Program-made: the position numbers and the translations under genes
Source: Lachnospiraceae bacterium UBA1267
Lineage (GTDB): Bacteria; Bacillota; Clostridia; Lachnospirales; Lachnospiraceae
Assembly: GCA_002308115.1 (NCBI GenBank)
Contig: DBVJ01000091.1
Coordinates: forward strand, 1,982 to 7,512
DNA: 5,531 nucleotides
Reading direction: 5' to 3'
The notes under the pieces: generated by a model
What the model saw: only the letters and a program-made list of their open reading frames with translations
Databases searched by the model: none
What the model was told of the DNA's origin: nothing
Part shown: positions 1 to 5,531 of the stretch, in pieces
Position numbering within the stretch: the first letter of the stretch is position 1
Layout of the letters: every line of letters begins with the position of its first letter

Positions 1-809
1 TCGGGAACAAAGCGCTTCTTTTCCTCGTCAAAATGTCCGATCAAAGCGGCCGTTCCGTTGCCGTTGTGGAATTCGAAGCCCTCCGGAAGCATGTCCTGAA
101 GGCTCAGAAGCATCACGGTTTTCCCGTCCAGTTCGAACAGGTCCGGGCACTCCCACATGAGGCCTAAGTTTCCGTCATTTTCCAGAAGGATTCCTTCGTA
201 GGTCCAGGAAATACCGTCCGCGCTCCTGTAGGACAGGATCGCGCCGAGGCCGTTATCCCTGCACGCGGCCATGACCGCGCGGAAGCTTCCGTCCTTCAGT
301 TTGAGGATCTTCGGATCGCGGAAGTTCATCTTGTCGAAGCCTTCCGGGAGCATATTCTCGGTGATCACCGGATTCTCCGGGATCTTCTGATACTCCACTC
401 CGTCGCCGATCGCCACGCACTGGATCTGGACTTCCGATTCCTTGTCTCCGTTTTCTCTCCGGACGCCGGTATACAGAAGGATCTGGCGTCCGTCCGCGAG
501 CTCTTCCGCAGAACCCGAGAAAACGCCGGTTCCGTCGTACCATTCATCGGGCGCAAGCGCCGTCGGCAGATAGGACCAGTGTAAGAGATCCGTAGTGACC
601 GCGTGTCCCCAGTGCATCGCATCCCAGACCGTATCGTACGGATTGTACTGATAAAAGAGATGATATTTGCCCTGGTATAATGAGAATCCGTTGGGGTCGT
701 TCATCCAGCCCGTATAGGGCGTCAGATGAAAGAGCGGGCGGCTCTCATCCGTGATCAGCTTGGCTGCCTCTCTTTCATAGGCTCTTGCAAACAGAAGTTT
801 CTGATTCAT
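1..809 (-). CDS. GH32 beta-fructofuranosidase (sucrose / sucrose-6-phosphate hydrolase type), N-terminal part (3' end outside window)
   Basis: This enzyme hydrolyses terminal beta-D-fructofuranosides such as sucrose, sucrose 6-phosphate or short fructo-oligosaccharides by a retaining mechanism. I translated 269 residues from the ATG at 809; the frame is open to the window edge with no stop, so roughly half of a typical 480-500 residue enzyme is seen. Hallmarks in order are WMNDPNG (35-41, nucleophile Asp38), MHWGHA (65-70), FSGSA (97-101), FRDP (163-166, transition-state Asp165) and WECPD (219-223, acid/base Glu220). All catalytic residues are present. There is no signal peptide, so it should be cytoplasmic, in contrast to the lipid-anchored GH32-like protein encoded upstream. 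It is probably the intracellular step after ABC import; an ABC route rather than a PTS would favour unphosphorylated substrate. The exact substrate cannot be settled from this part. The start is supported by the ATGA overlap with the YesL-like gene. Confidence 0.95.
   Translation of the reverse strand, partial: MNQKLLFARAYEREAAKLITDESRPLFHLTPYTGWMNDPNGFSLYQGKYHLFYQYNPYDTVWDAMHWGHAVTTDLLHWSYLPTALAPDEWYDGTGVFSGSAEELADGRQILLYTGVRRENGDKESEVQIQCVAIGDGVEYQKIPENPVITENMLPEGFDKMNFRDPKILKLKDGSFRAVMAACRDNGLGAILSYRSADGISWTYEGILLENDGNLGLMWECPDLFELDGKTVMLLSLQDMLPEGFEFHNGNGTAALIGHFDEEKKRFVP
806..809 (-). promoter_or_regulatory. ATGA stop-start overlap (translational coupling)
   Basis: The TGA of the YesL-like gene (808-806) overlaps the ATG of the GH32 gene (809-807). 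A weak Shine-Dalgarno-like AAGGAAG lies at 826-820 inside the upstream gene, with 10 bases of spacing, so reinitiation after the upstream stop is likely to contribute to translation. Confidence 0.8.
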
Positions 810-1459
810 TCGTCTTTCTCTTCCTTTTCTCTCTGGATCCGTTCCAGATCTTCCGGGCGCATATGCTTCAGAAAGACCGATTCCATCAGGAATGTCGTTC
901 CGAAGAAGACGGCGCCGGGGATAATGATGACCAGGGCGGGCATGGTCAGCGCCAGCGCGAGACCGCCGATCACAAGGGCCATCATGGCCAGAAGGATCAG
1001 CGGGTGCGCGCGGAACAGGATAAAGCTGAACTTCAGCACGTCCTTCACGGTCCCCTGGAATCTCGCGGAATAGGCGGCCAGATATACTGTCCACGTCACC
1101 GCAAAGGCCAGAAGCACCAGGACGCCCCAGTATAACCAGCCGAAAGGCTTGTTCTGTATCCAGAGGCTCCGTAATACGATAGCGTCGAAAACCAGAAGCC
1201 CGAGGATCACGAGCGCGACGAGCCAGGCCAGCGTAGAACGCTTAAAGTTCTCCTTAAACGGCTCCCAGAAGCTGTTCCAGAGATAATCCTCTCCCTTGCG
1301 GATATGGTGATAAACCGCACTGTAAAGCGCCGCAGAGGCCGCGCCCATCGTGAATACCGGAACCGAGAAAACCGCCCAGAGCACGCTTAAAATGATCAGG
1401 TCAAACACCGACGTGAGAAACCTCATCAATGGATTGTTGACATCGAACAACCGGCGCAT
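806..1459 (-). CDS. YesL-like DUF624 family integral membrane protein
   Basis: The molecular role of this family is not established; its members are small polytopic membrane proteins that recur beside LplA-type sugar ABC transporter and glycosidase genes in Bacillota. The typical N-terminal pattern is clear: a start MRRLFDVNNPLMRFL, a first membrane segment (about 14-38), MGAASAALY (38-46), then a loop ending in FKENFKRSTLAWL. Further hydrophobic segments lie at about 76-97, 107-129, 152-173 and 175-195, giving about five in all, and the tail (200-217) is highly charged (RPEDLERIQREKEEKDE). Length of 217 matches the usual 200-220. The stop codon overlaps the ATG of the downstream GH32 gene as ATGA, so the two are probably translationally coupled. 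The context suggests an accessory role in sugar uptake or membrane handling of the transporter, which is inference only. Confidence 0.88.
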   Translation of the reverse strand: MRRLFDVNNPLMRFLTSVFDLIILSVLWAVFSVPVFTMGAASAALYSAVYHHIRKGEDYLWNSFWEPFKENFKRSTLAWLVALVILGLLVFDAIVLRSLWIQNKPFGWLYWGVLVLLAFAVTWTVYLAAYSARFQGTVKDVLKFSFILFRAHPLILLAMMALVIGGLALALTMPALVIIIPGAVFFGTTFLMESVFLKHMRPEDLERIQREKEEKDE

Positions 1460-1466
1460 GCGGCTG

Positions 1467-1473
1467 CTCCTTT
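1467..1473 (-). promoter_or_regulatory. Shine-Dalgarno site of the YesL-family gene
   Basis: The minus strand reads AAAGGAG, 7 bases before the ATG at 1459-1457. It fits inside the 17-base gap after the TAA of the GH32-like lipoprotein gene and fixes the start of the membrane protein. Confidence 0.8.
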
Positions 1474-1476
1474 CAT

Positions 1477-3018
1477 TTATTTCGTATAAAGTTTGAGGTC
1501 CGAAAGCGTCACGCTGTTGTTCTCCGCAAACAGGCGGATCGGTTTTCCGGAAACGCCGTACAGACGAACCGTCAGAGACGCAATGCCATCCAGATAGAAG
1601 ATGCCGACGGATCCGTCCTGAATATAGGTGAATTCATAGGTCTTGCCCGGATCGGTCACGGCAGCGGTCTGAGTGATCACGGTCTCACCTTCGTTGAACT
1701 GCAGCAGGATCTGATCGTCCTTCGGATCCAGCGTGATGGTCTTGTACTTTTCCGTACGGCCATTGTAGTCAAAGGCGAAACCGAAGCTTCCGTTCTTCTC
1801 GAAGGAGATCTTGCCGCTCAGCACAAAGCTCTCATACGCCGTGCAGAGTTCCGCATAATTATACGACGATCCGGCTTCGACGGAAAGAGTCATTCCGTCC
1901 ACCAGAAGCTGTCTTCTGTTCTTATACTGCCCAAGGAGTTCATCGACAGGCGTCAGCGTCAGCGTGCCGTCCGGATTCTGCTCCACCTTCTGTACCGCAA
2001 GGTTTCCGGCCCAGCCGGAGACTTCCTGCGTGGAAGAGACGGACTCGGAACGTCTCGCCCAGCCGATCATGTACACGTCCTTGCCGTCTTCTGCGTGCTT
2101 CGCGGCATAGAACAGGTCGCCGTCCAGACGGATCGGATCGGAGTAGGGGCCGTAAGGCGTGTCGGAATAGGCATACCAGAGCGTGTCGTCCTGTCCGGAA
2201 TACGTCAGATAATACTTGTCTCCGATGGTGAAGGTGTCTGAGCATTCCAGATTCCAGAACGTTTCCGGATCCGTGAAAATGATTCCGTCATAGGTGACGT
2301 TCTGAAGGTCCGAAGACAGTGTGTACTTCAGGATCCTGGCCTTGTTGCTCTTGGAAGCCGTAACGGTCATCGTGATCGTATCGGTTTCCGGATCATAATA
2401 AGCCTGCGGGTCGCGGAAGTCATTTTTCTGCCCGAGATCGGCCGGAGGAATGATCTCCCAGTCCGCGACTTTCTCAAAAGAGGTCAGTCCGTCGCTCTTC
2501 GCGACCATGACCTTCTCCTTGTATTCATAGGAATCCGAGCCGGCATGGCCCGTATAGAAGAAATAATACTCGTCCTTCACCTTGACGACGGAGCCGGTGC
2601 CGATCCAGCCGTCCTGGCCGCCGCTTCTGGACGCTTCCAGAACGACTTCGTCCTGATCTTCATAGGTGATGAAGTCTTTCGTCGTCAGAAGGTAGATGGA
2701 GTGGTTGTAAGAATCTCCGCCCTCTTTCAGATAATAGATATAGTAGACGCCGTCTTCGTAATACGGCATCGTGTCTCCGACGTAGGGCTGGACGCCGTTG
2801 TCGAGATCCGGAAGGAAGAAAATGTCATAGGAATAAGCTGCTTCCTGAGAACCGGGCGTCCGAAGCGCAGCAAAATCTTTTTCATCTTCCGGGAAGACAA
2901 AGGCTTCTCCGTCTTCCGCGACATTCGCAGGCTTGGTTTCCTTCGGCGCGCATGCGGAAAACAGCATGGCCAGGCAAAGGATCAGTGAAAACACAACAGC
3001 ATAAGACGCTCTTTTCAT
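1477..3018 (-). CDS. Lipid-anchored GH32-like beta-fructosidase (divergent clan GH-J glycoside hydrolase)
   Basis: This is a predicted surface glycosidase acting on terminal fructosyl linkages. Residues 1-23 are a lipoprotein signal peptide (KR, hydrophobic core, lipobox FSAC with Cys23), then a charged linker. The five-bladed propeller spans about 60-365. VGDTMPYYEDG places Asp82 as candidate nucleophile; GWIGTGSVV (137-145) matches the GH32 GSxV strand; FRDP (201-204) supplies the transition-state Asp203; WNLECSD (255-261) supplies Glu258 as acid/base. Residues about 370-513 look like the GH32 C-terminal beta-sandwich (QDGSVGIFYLDG, then SLTVRLY). The WMNDPNG and WECPD signatures are altered to GDTMP and LECSD, as in the GH32 branch that, from memory, includes E. 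coli Aec43; this subgroup placement is tentative. GH43 is the main alternative, but the C-terminal sandwich favours GH32. Length of about 490 mature residues suits the family. The stop lies 17 bases before the YesL-like gene. Confidence 0.8.
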   Translation of the reverse strand: MKRASYAVVFSLILCLAMLFSACAPKETKPANVAEDGEAFVFPEDEKDFAALRTPGSQEAAYSYDIFFLPDLDNGVQPYVGDTMPYYEDGVYYIYYLKEGGDSYNHSIYLLTTKDFITYEDQDEVVLEASRSGGQDGWIGTGSVVKVKDEYYFFYTGHAGSDSYEYKEKVMVAKSDGLTSFEKVADWEIIPPADLGQKNDFRDPQAYYDPETDTITMTVTASKSNKARILKYTLSSDLQNVTYDGIIFTDPETFWNLECSDTFTIGDKYYLTYSGQDDTLWYAYSDTPYGPYSDPIRLDGDLFYAAKHAEDGKDVYMIGWARRSESVSSTQEVSGWAGNLAVQKVEQNPDGTLTLTPVDELLGQYKNRRQLLVDGMTLSVEAGSSYNYAELCTAYESFVLSGKISFEKNGSFGFAFDYNGRTEKYKTITLDPKDDQILLQFNEGETVITQTAAVTDPGKTYEFTYIQDGSVGIFYLDGIASLTVRLYGVSGKPIRLFAENNSVTLSDLKLYTK

Positions 3019-3026
3019 GTCAGTTT

Positions 3027-3034
3027 CTCCCTTT
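3027..3034 (-). promoter_or_regulatory. Shine-Dalgarno site of the GH32-like lipoprotein gene
   Basis: The minus strand reads AAAGGGAG, separated by 8 bases from the ATG at 3018-3016. It supports this start, which also gives an intact signal peptide. The stem-loop ends 3 bases upstream, so folding could affect access to the site. Confidence 0.7.
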
Positions 3035-3037
3035 CAG

Positions 3038-3072
3038 TCCCAAAGGGGGACAGTTGCCTGCCCCCCTCGGGA
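3038..3072 (-). promoter_or_regulatory. Intercistronic stem-loop with GCAA (GNRA) tetraloop
   Basis: In the minus-strand transcript, GGGGGGCAG (3066-3058) pairs with CTGTCCCCC (3053-3045), with one G-U wobble, around the loop GCAA (3057-3054). A lower stem TCCC (3072-3069) pairs with GGGA (3041-3038) across a small GA/TTT internal loop. It lies between the stop of the CBM lipoprotein and the Shine-Dalgarno site of the next gene, starting 4 bases upstream of that site. No U-run follows, so it is not a standard intrinsic terminator. An RNA-stability or processing element that sets unequal levels of the two lipoproteins is plausible but inferred. Confidence 0.6.
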
Positions 3073-3083
3073 TTCGTTTTGTA

Positions 3084-4904
3084 TTACAGAACGCTTCTCT
3101 GGTAGATCTTGATGTTCGTGAATTCGATCACGACATCGCCAAGCGCGGCGGTTGCTTCCGAACCGAACTGGAACAGAAGCTCGCAGCCCATATCCATGAC
3201 GAAGGTGTCTGTGGTTTCAAATGTGAAGGTCTGCTCTTCGGTTGTGAAGTCGATGCCTTCGGAGACACGCGGATCCCAGCCGCCCTGGGGATTCAGGAAG
3301 AATCCGCAGGAAACCGGCTTCGTGGCCTTCGCGGTGATCTCAACGACAAAGTAGCTGTCGCCGGGAAGCGTGATCGGGCAGATCAGCTTGTTGTGCCAGT
3401 CGACCGTGCCGCCATCGTCGATACGGTAGAACAGGCTGCCGTCTTTCGTCCAGATCGTTCCGACGCCGTGCTCGTTGTCTTCGTCCGTGCCGTTGAAGGT
3501 CTCCCAGGGATACTGTTCGCTCTTCTCGTAAGGCGTGCCCTTGCCGATCGGGGCAAATGCTTCGATGGTCTTCTTCGTTTCCTTGTCGCCGCCGACCTTA
3601 TTGAACACGAATTCCGTGATCTTAAGCGTGTTGGCGGTCACACCTTCGGACGGATTGCCGATCTGCATGCGGATGACCGGATCATCCACGTTCGCTTCCG
3701 CGACGAAAGTGCCGGTAACGGTCACTTCTTCGCCTTCCGGAACGGAGATGGCGTTGAAGTTCGCGCGTGCTTCATGATATCTCGTGGCGCTCTCAACGAG
3801 GCACTCGCCGCCCTGGGCGTGCTCGCCGGAGATCTTGAAGCTGTAGTTGTACTTTTCGCCCTGGGCGATCGTGACATTCGGGATCTCAAGGTTGGCCTTG
3901 ATGCTCCAGACGCCGCCCTCGGTCGGATAAGAACTGATCTTCACGACCGCTGCGCCGTCTTCGTAAGCAACTTCCGCCGCCGCGCCGTCGCCTGCTTCCA
4001 CAAACGCGCCGCTGCCGGCGAATTCGCCGGTGTAAAGCGGCTCAAGCGTTTCCTCGCCGACGATCTCATAGATCTCGACCTTGTCGATCGTGACCGTGAA
4101 GTTCTCAGGCGTGGTGTCGGCTGCATTGTCCGGATTCGGAGTGATCTTGCCGAGGTTGAGCATCAGTTCCGCGCTGCCTTCGCCTTCAGAAGTGAAGGAA
4201 AGGTCGATCGCACGCATGGTTTCATCGATGCGGACGTTCCAGAGCGCGTTGAAGGTCGTCCATTCTTCTGCCTTCTCATCACGGGCGATGAAATGGGCAT
4301 AGGTGGGGGCGGAAGACTTCGCCCAGATCTTGATGCGGTAATCCGCGGCCGAAAGCGCAAAGCCTTCTTTCACGAAACGGATCGCGCCGTCTCCTTCGCC
4401 GGGGTTCTTGATCTCAAACACGAACGCGCCGTCTTTGAGGGTTCCGGAAGCATCCACGCCTTCCGCGATGCTTGCCTTCCAGCCGTGGTCGTCTTTCGCT
4501 TCCGTCGTGCTGAAATCAAACTCTTTCAGAAGGACCGCTTCACCGGTCTTTTTGGTGACAGTCAGCGTCGCATAGGCTTCCGCCGTCTCGCCGCTCTTGT
4601 CCGTAACAGAATAGACCAGTTCATAATCGCCGGCTTTTTCAGGGGTGGCTTTGCCGCCCTTGAACTCAAGGCTCGGGCTGGCTTCGACTGTGATCATCGC
4701 GGTCAGGTCGCCGTCTTCGGCATCATTTGCCTTGACGCCTTCCATGACGTCGATCTGCTGTCCTGCTTCGACTGCGAGGTCCTTCACACCGGTGATCTCG
4801 GGTTTGGAACCGCCGCCCTGCTGGGACGACTTGTCGGCGCCGCTGCAGGCCGCAAGCGAGAAGATCATCGCAAGGGCCATGAGGATGGCCAGAATCTTTT
4901 TCAT
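3084..4904 (-). CDS. Multi-modular surface lipoprotein: Ig-like domain plus three carbohydrate-binding-like modules, no catalytic domain
   Basis: This is probably a cell-surface glycan-binding lipoprotein. Residues 1-20 form a lipoprotein signal peptide (KK n-region, hydrophobic core, lipobox LAAC with Cys20), followed by a Ser/Gly/Gln-rich linker. Residues about 36-117 resemble a bacterial Ig-like domain of the DUF5011/Cry22 type (EDGDLT, then GDYELVYSVTDKSGETA). Three jelly-roll-like segments follow at about 121-282, 288-437 and 447-603. Each ends in a hydrophobic-G motif (LMLNLGK 247-253, IRMQIGN 411-417, LLFQFGS 576-582) and then a final beta strand such as VTIDKVEIYEI, the pattern of CBM4/9-type (CenC-like) modules. 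Exposed-aromatic candidates are W142, W194, W215, W222, W467, W485, W503 and W543. No glycosidase motif is seen. The gene lies between the transporter binding protein and the surface GH32-like gene. The Ig and first CBM-like calls are fairly firm; the second and third are weaker. Ligand unknown. Confidence 0.8.
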   Translation of the reverse strand: MKKILAILMALAMIFSLAACSGADKSSQQGGGSKPEITGVKDLAVEAGQQIDVMEGVKANDAEDGDLTAMITVEASPSLEFKGGKATPEKAGDYELVYSVTDKSGETAEAYATLTVTKKTGEAVLLKEFDFSTTEAKDDHGWKASIAEGVDASGTLKDGAFVFEIKNPGEGDGAIRFVKEGFALSAADYRIKIWAKSSAPTYAHFIARDEKAEEWTTFNALWNVRIDETMRAIDLSFTSEGEGSAELMLNLGKITPNPDNAADTTPENFTVTIDKVEIYEIVGEETLEPLYTGEFAGSGAFVEAGDGAAAEVAYEDGAAVVKISSYPTEGGVWSIKANLEIPNVTIAQGEKYNYSFKISGEHAQGGECLVESATRYHEARANFNAISVPEGEEVTVTGTFVAEANVDDPVIRMQIGNPSEGVTANTLKITEFVFNKVGGDKETKKTIEAFAPIGKGTPYEKSEQYPWETFNGTDEDNEHGVGTIWTKDGSLFYRIDDGGTVDWHNKLICPITLPGDSYFVVEITAKATKPVSCGFFLNPQGGWDPRVSEGIDFTTEEQTFTFETTDTFVMDMGCELLFQFGSEATAALGDVVIEFTNIKIYQRSVL

Positions 4905-4910
4905 GAGTTA

Positions 4911-4918
4911 CTCCTCCT
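4911..4918 (-). promoter_or_regulatory. Strong Shine-Dalgarno site of the Ig/CBM lipoprotein gene
   Basis: The minus strand reads AGGAGGAG, ending 6 bases before the ATG at 4904-4902. It sits directly after the TAA of the solute-binding protein gene. It is close to the anti-SD consensus, fixes the start of the downstream gene, and predicts high translation. Confidence 0.85.
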
Positions 4919-4920
4919 CT

Positions 4921-5531
4921 TTATTTGCCCATGTAACGGTCATAAGCCGTCTGGTAGACCTGCTGGAGCGCAGCGATGTTGCACTTGCCGCTCAGGTTCT
5001 GCTGGAAGGAAGCCCATTCGCTGTCCGAAACGCCGCCGTTCATGAGCCAGCGGATCAGGTTGGTGCGGACGAAGTCGTTGAGGTTGGTCTCATAGTTCGC
5101 AAGCGTGTTGAGCTCTTCAAGCGTGAACTGCAGGTTCGGGCAGGGTTTTACACCTTCCGGAACGAAAGGCGTGGTGTACGCGGTCAGGCGGTCCAGACGA
5201 AGTTTCGCACGGGGCTCCATGTTCACGACGTTGTTCCAGGCATAATCGCTGAGGTAGATGATGCCGAGCGGGGCATTCTGAAGACGAAGTTCGTCAGCGG
5301 TGATTCCGGCCGGAAGTTCCTTCTGAACGAGCATTCCCTTCTCATCGCGCTCTTCTTCATAAACGATGCCGATCGGGCCGTAGTTGATCTGGGCAGAGAT
5401 GACCGGATCATAGTAACGGTCGAAATAGGCAAGAAGCACTTCGACGTTCGGGCAGGCCGCAAAGATCACGACTTCGCCGGCGCCGACTTCGGGGTTGTTG
5501 GAAAGGCAGACCGTCTGATCGCCGTTCGGTC
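4921..5531 (-). CDS. Extracellular solute-binding protein of a sugar ABC transporter, C-terminal part (5' end outside window)
   Basis: This would be the extracytoplasmic, normally lipid-anchored, substrate-binding component of an ABC importer for oligosaccharides. The frame stays open to the window edge at 5531, so about 202 C-terminal residues are visible and the start and signal peptide are not. The fold is recognised from the large LplA/LipO/YtcQ-type binding proteins (usually about 500-580 residues). The visible hallmarks are the segment YFDRYYDP followed by a Y-GP-GI-Y strand, a segment LNDFVRTNLIRWLMNGG, and the ending QQVYQTAYDRYMGK, which is a typical tail of this family. A GTG codon at 5467-5469 lies in frame, but reading continues upstream through sensible residues, so it is not the start. 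The stop is followed after 16 bases by the next lipoprotein gene. Permease genes are expected further upstream. The sugar specificity cannot be read from this end; a fructan or fructo-oligosaccharide ligand is inferred only from the neighbouring GH32 genes. Confidence 0.85.
   Translation of the reverse strand, partial: PNGDQTVCLSNNPEVGAGEVVIFAACPNVEVLLAYFDRYYDPVISAQINYGPIGIVYEEERDEKGMLVQKELPAGITADELRLQNAPLGIIYLSDYAWNNVVNMEPRAKLRLDRLTAYTTPFVPEGVKPCPNLQFTLEELNTLANYETNLNDFVRTNLIRWLMNGGVSDSEWASFQQNLSGKCNIAALQQVYQTAYDRYMGK

Noticed and set aside
253..622. Two minus-strand open frames of 85-96 residues in other registers of the GH32 gene.
   Set aside because: The true GH32 frame runs through this region without a stop and carries all family motifs; these are Arg-rich shadows.
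726..1135. Two overlapping plus-strand open frames opposite the YesL-like gene and the GH32 start.
   Set aside because: The products are basic, low-complexity shadow translations of a well-recognised membrane protein gene.
2545..2988. Plus-strand open frame opposite the GH32-like lipoprotein gene.
   Set aside because: It is fully antisense to a gene with clear catalytic motifs and shows no family resemblance; a shadow frame.
3038..3072. Intrinsic terminator between the two lipoprotein genes.
   Set aside because: The hairpin is followed by CTGAAAGGGAG rather than a U-run, and the downstream gene lacks a visible promoter of its own, so read-through is expected.
3019..3083. Internal promoter in the 65-base gap.
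   Set aside because: I see no convincing -35/-10 pair on the minus strand; the gap is taken up by the hairpin and the Shine-Dalgarno site.
2952..5045. A 697-codon open frame on the plus strand, opposite the CBM lipoprotein gene.
   Set aside because: It is in exact codon register with the gene at 3084-4904, so it is open simply because that gene has no TTA, CTA or TCA codons. Its product has no recognisable domain, signal or plausible composition, and the minus-strand gene has a signal peptide, domains and a Shine-Dalgarno site.
5467..5469. GTG as a possible start of a short 182-residue protein.
   Set aside because: The same frame continues upstream to the window edge with ordinary coding residues, and no Shine-Dalgarno site precedes the GTG. 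The product is the tail of a larger binding protein.

Overview
The window is one gene-dense block read entirely from the minus strand. It carries five consecutive genes, and the two outer ones run off the window edges. Read in the direction of transcription (high to low coordinates) they are: the C-terminal end of a sugar ABC-transporter solute-binding protein; a 606-residue lipoprotein with an Ig-like domain and three carbohydrate-binding-like modules; a 513-residue lipoprotein related to glycoside hydrolase family 32 (GH32); a 217-residue YesL/DUF624 membrane protein; and the N-terminal 269 residues of a classic cytoplasmic GH32 beta-fructosidase. Gaps are 16, 65 and 17 bases, and the last pair overlaps by 4 bases (ATGA). 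No terminator or promoter is visible between the genes, so I read them as one operon.

The likely source is a Bacillota bacterium of the Clostridia, perhaps a Lachnospiraceae-like gut or rumen organism. The support is the Gram-positive-style lipoprotein leaders (short n-region, LAAC/FSAC lipoboxes), the strong purine-rich Shine-Dalgarno sites, the pairing of an LplA/LipO-type binding protein with YesL, and moderately GC-rich coding sequence. This is inference from gene style, not a phylogenetic result.

Together the genes look like a Gram-positive polysaccharide or oligosaccharide utilisation locus aimed at fructose-containing glycans (levan, inulin, fructo-oligosaccharides or sucrose-type sugars). 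The proposed flow has four steps: the multi-module lipoprotein holds glycan at the cell surface, the lipid-anchored GH32-like enzyme trims it outside, the binding protein passes oligosaccharides to an ABC permease encoded outside the window, and the intracellular GH32 enzyme finishes hydrolysis. YesL has no established role but habitually sits in such loci.

The points most worth following are the catalysis-free glycan-binding lipoprotein, the divergent active-site motifs of the surface GH32-like protein, and a stable GNRA-capped hairpin in the only sizeable intergenic gap. I see no RNA genes, mobile elements, CRISPR arrays or dispersed repeats.
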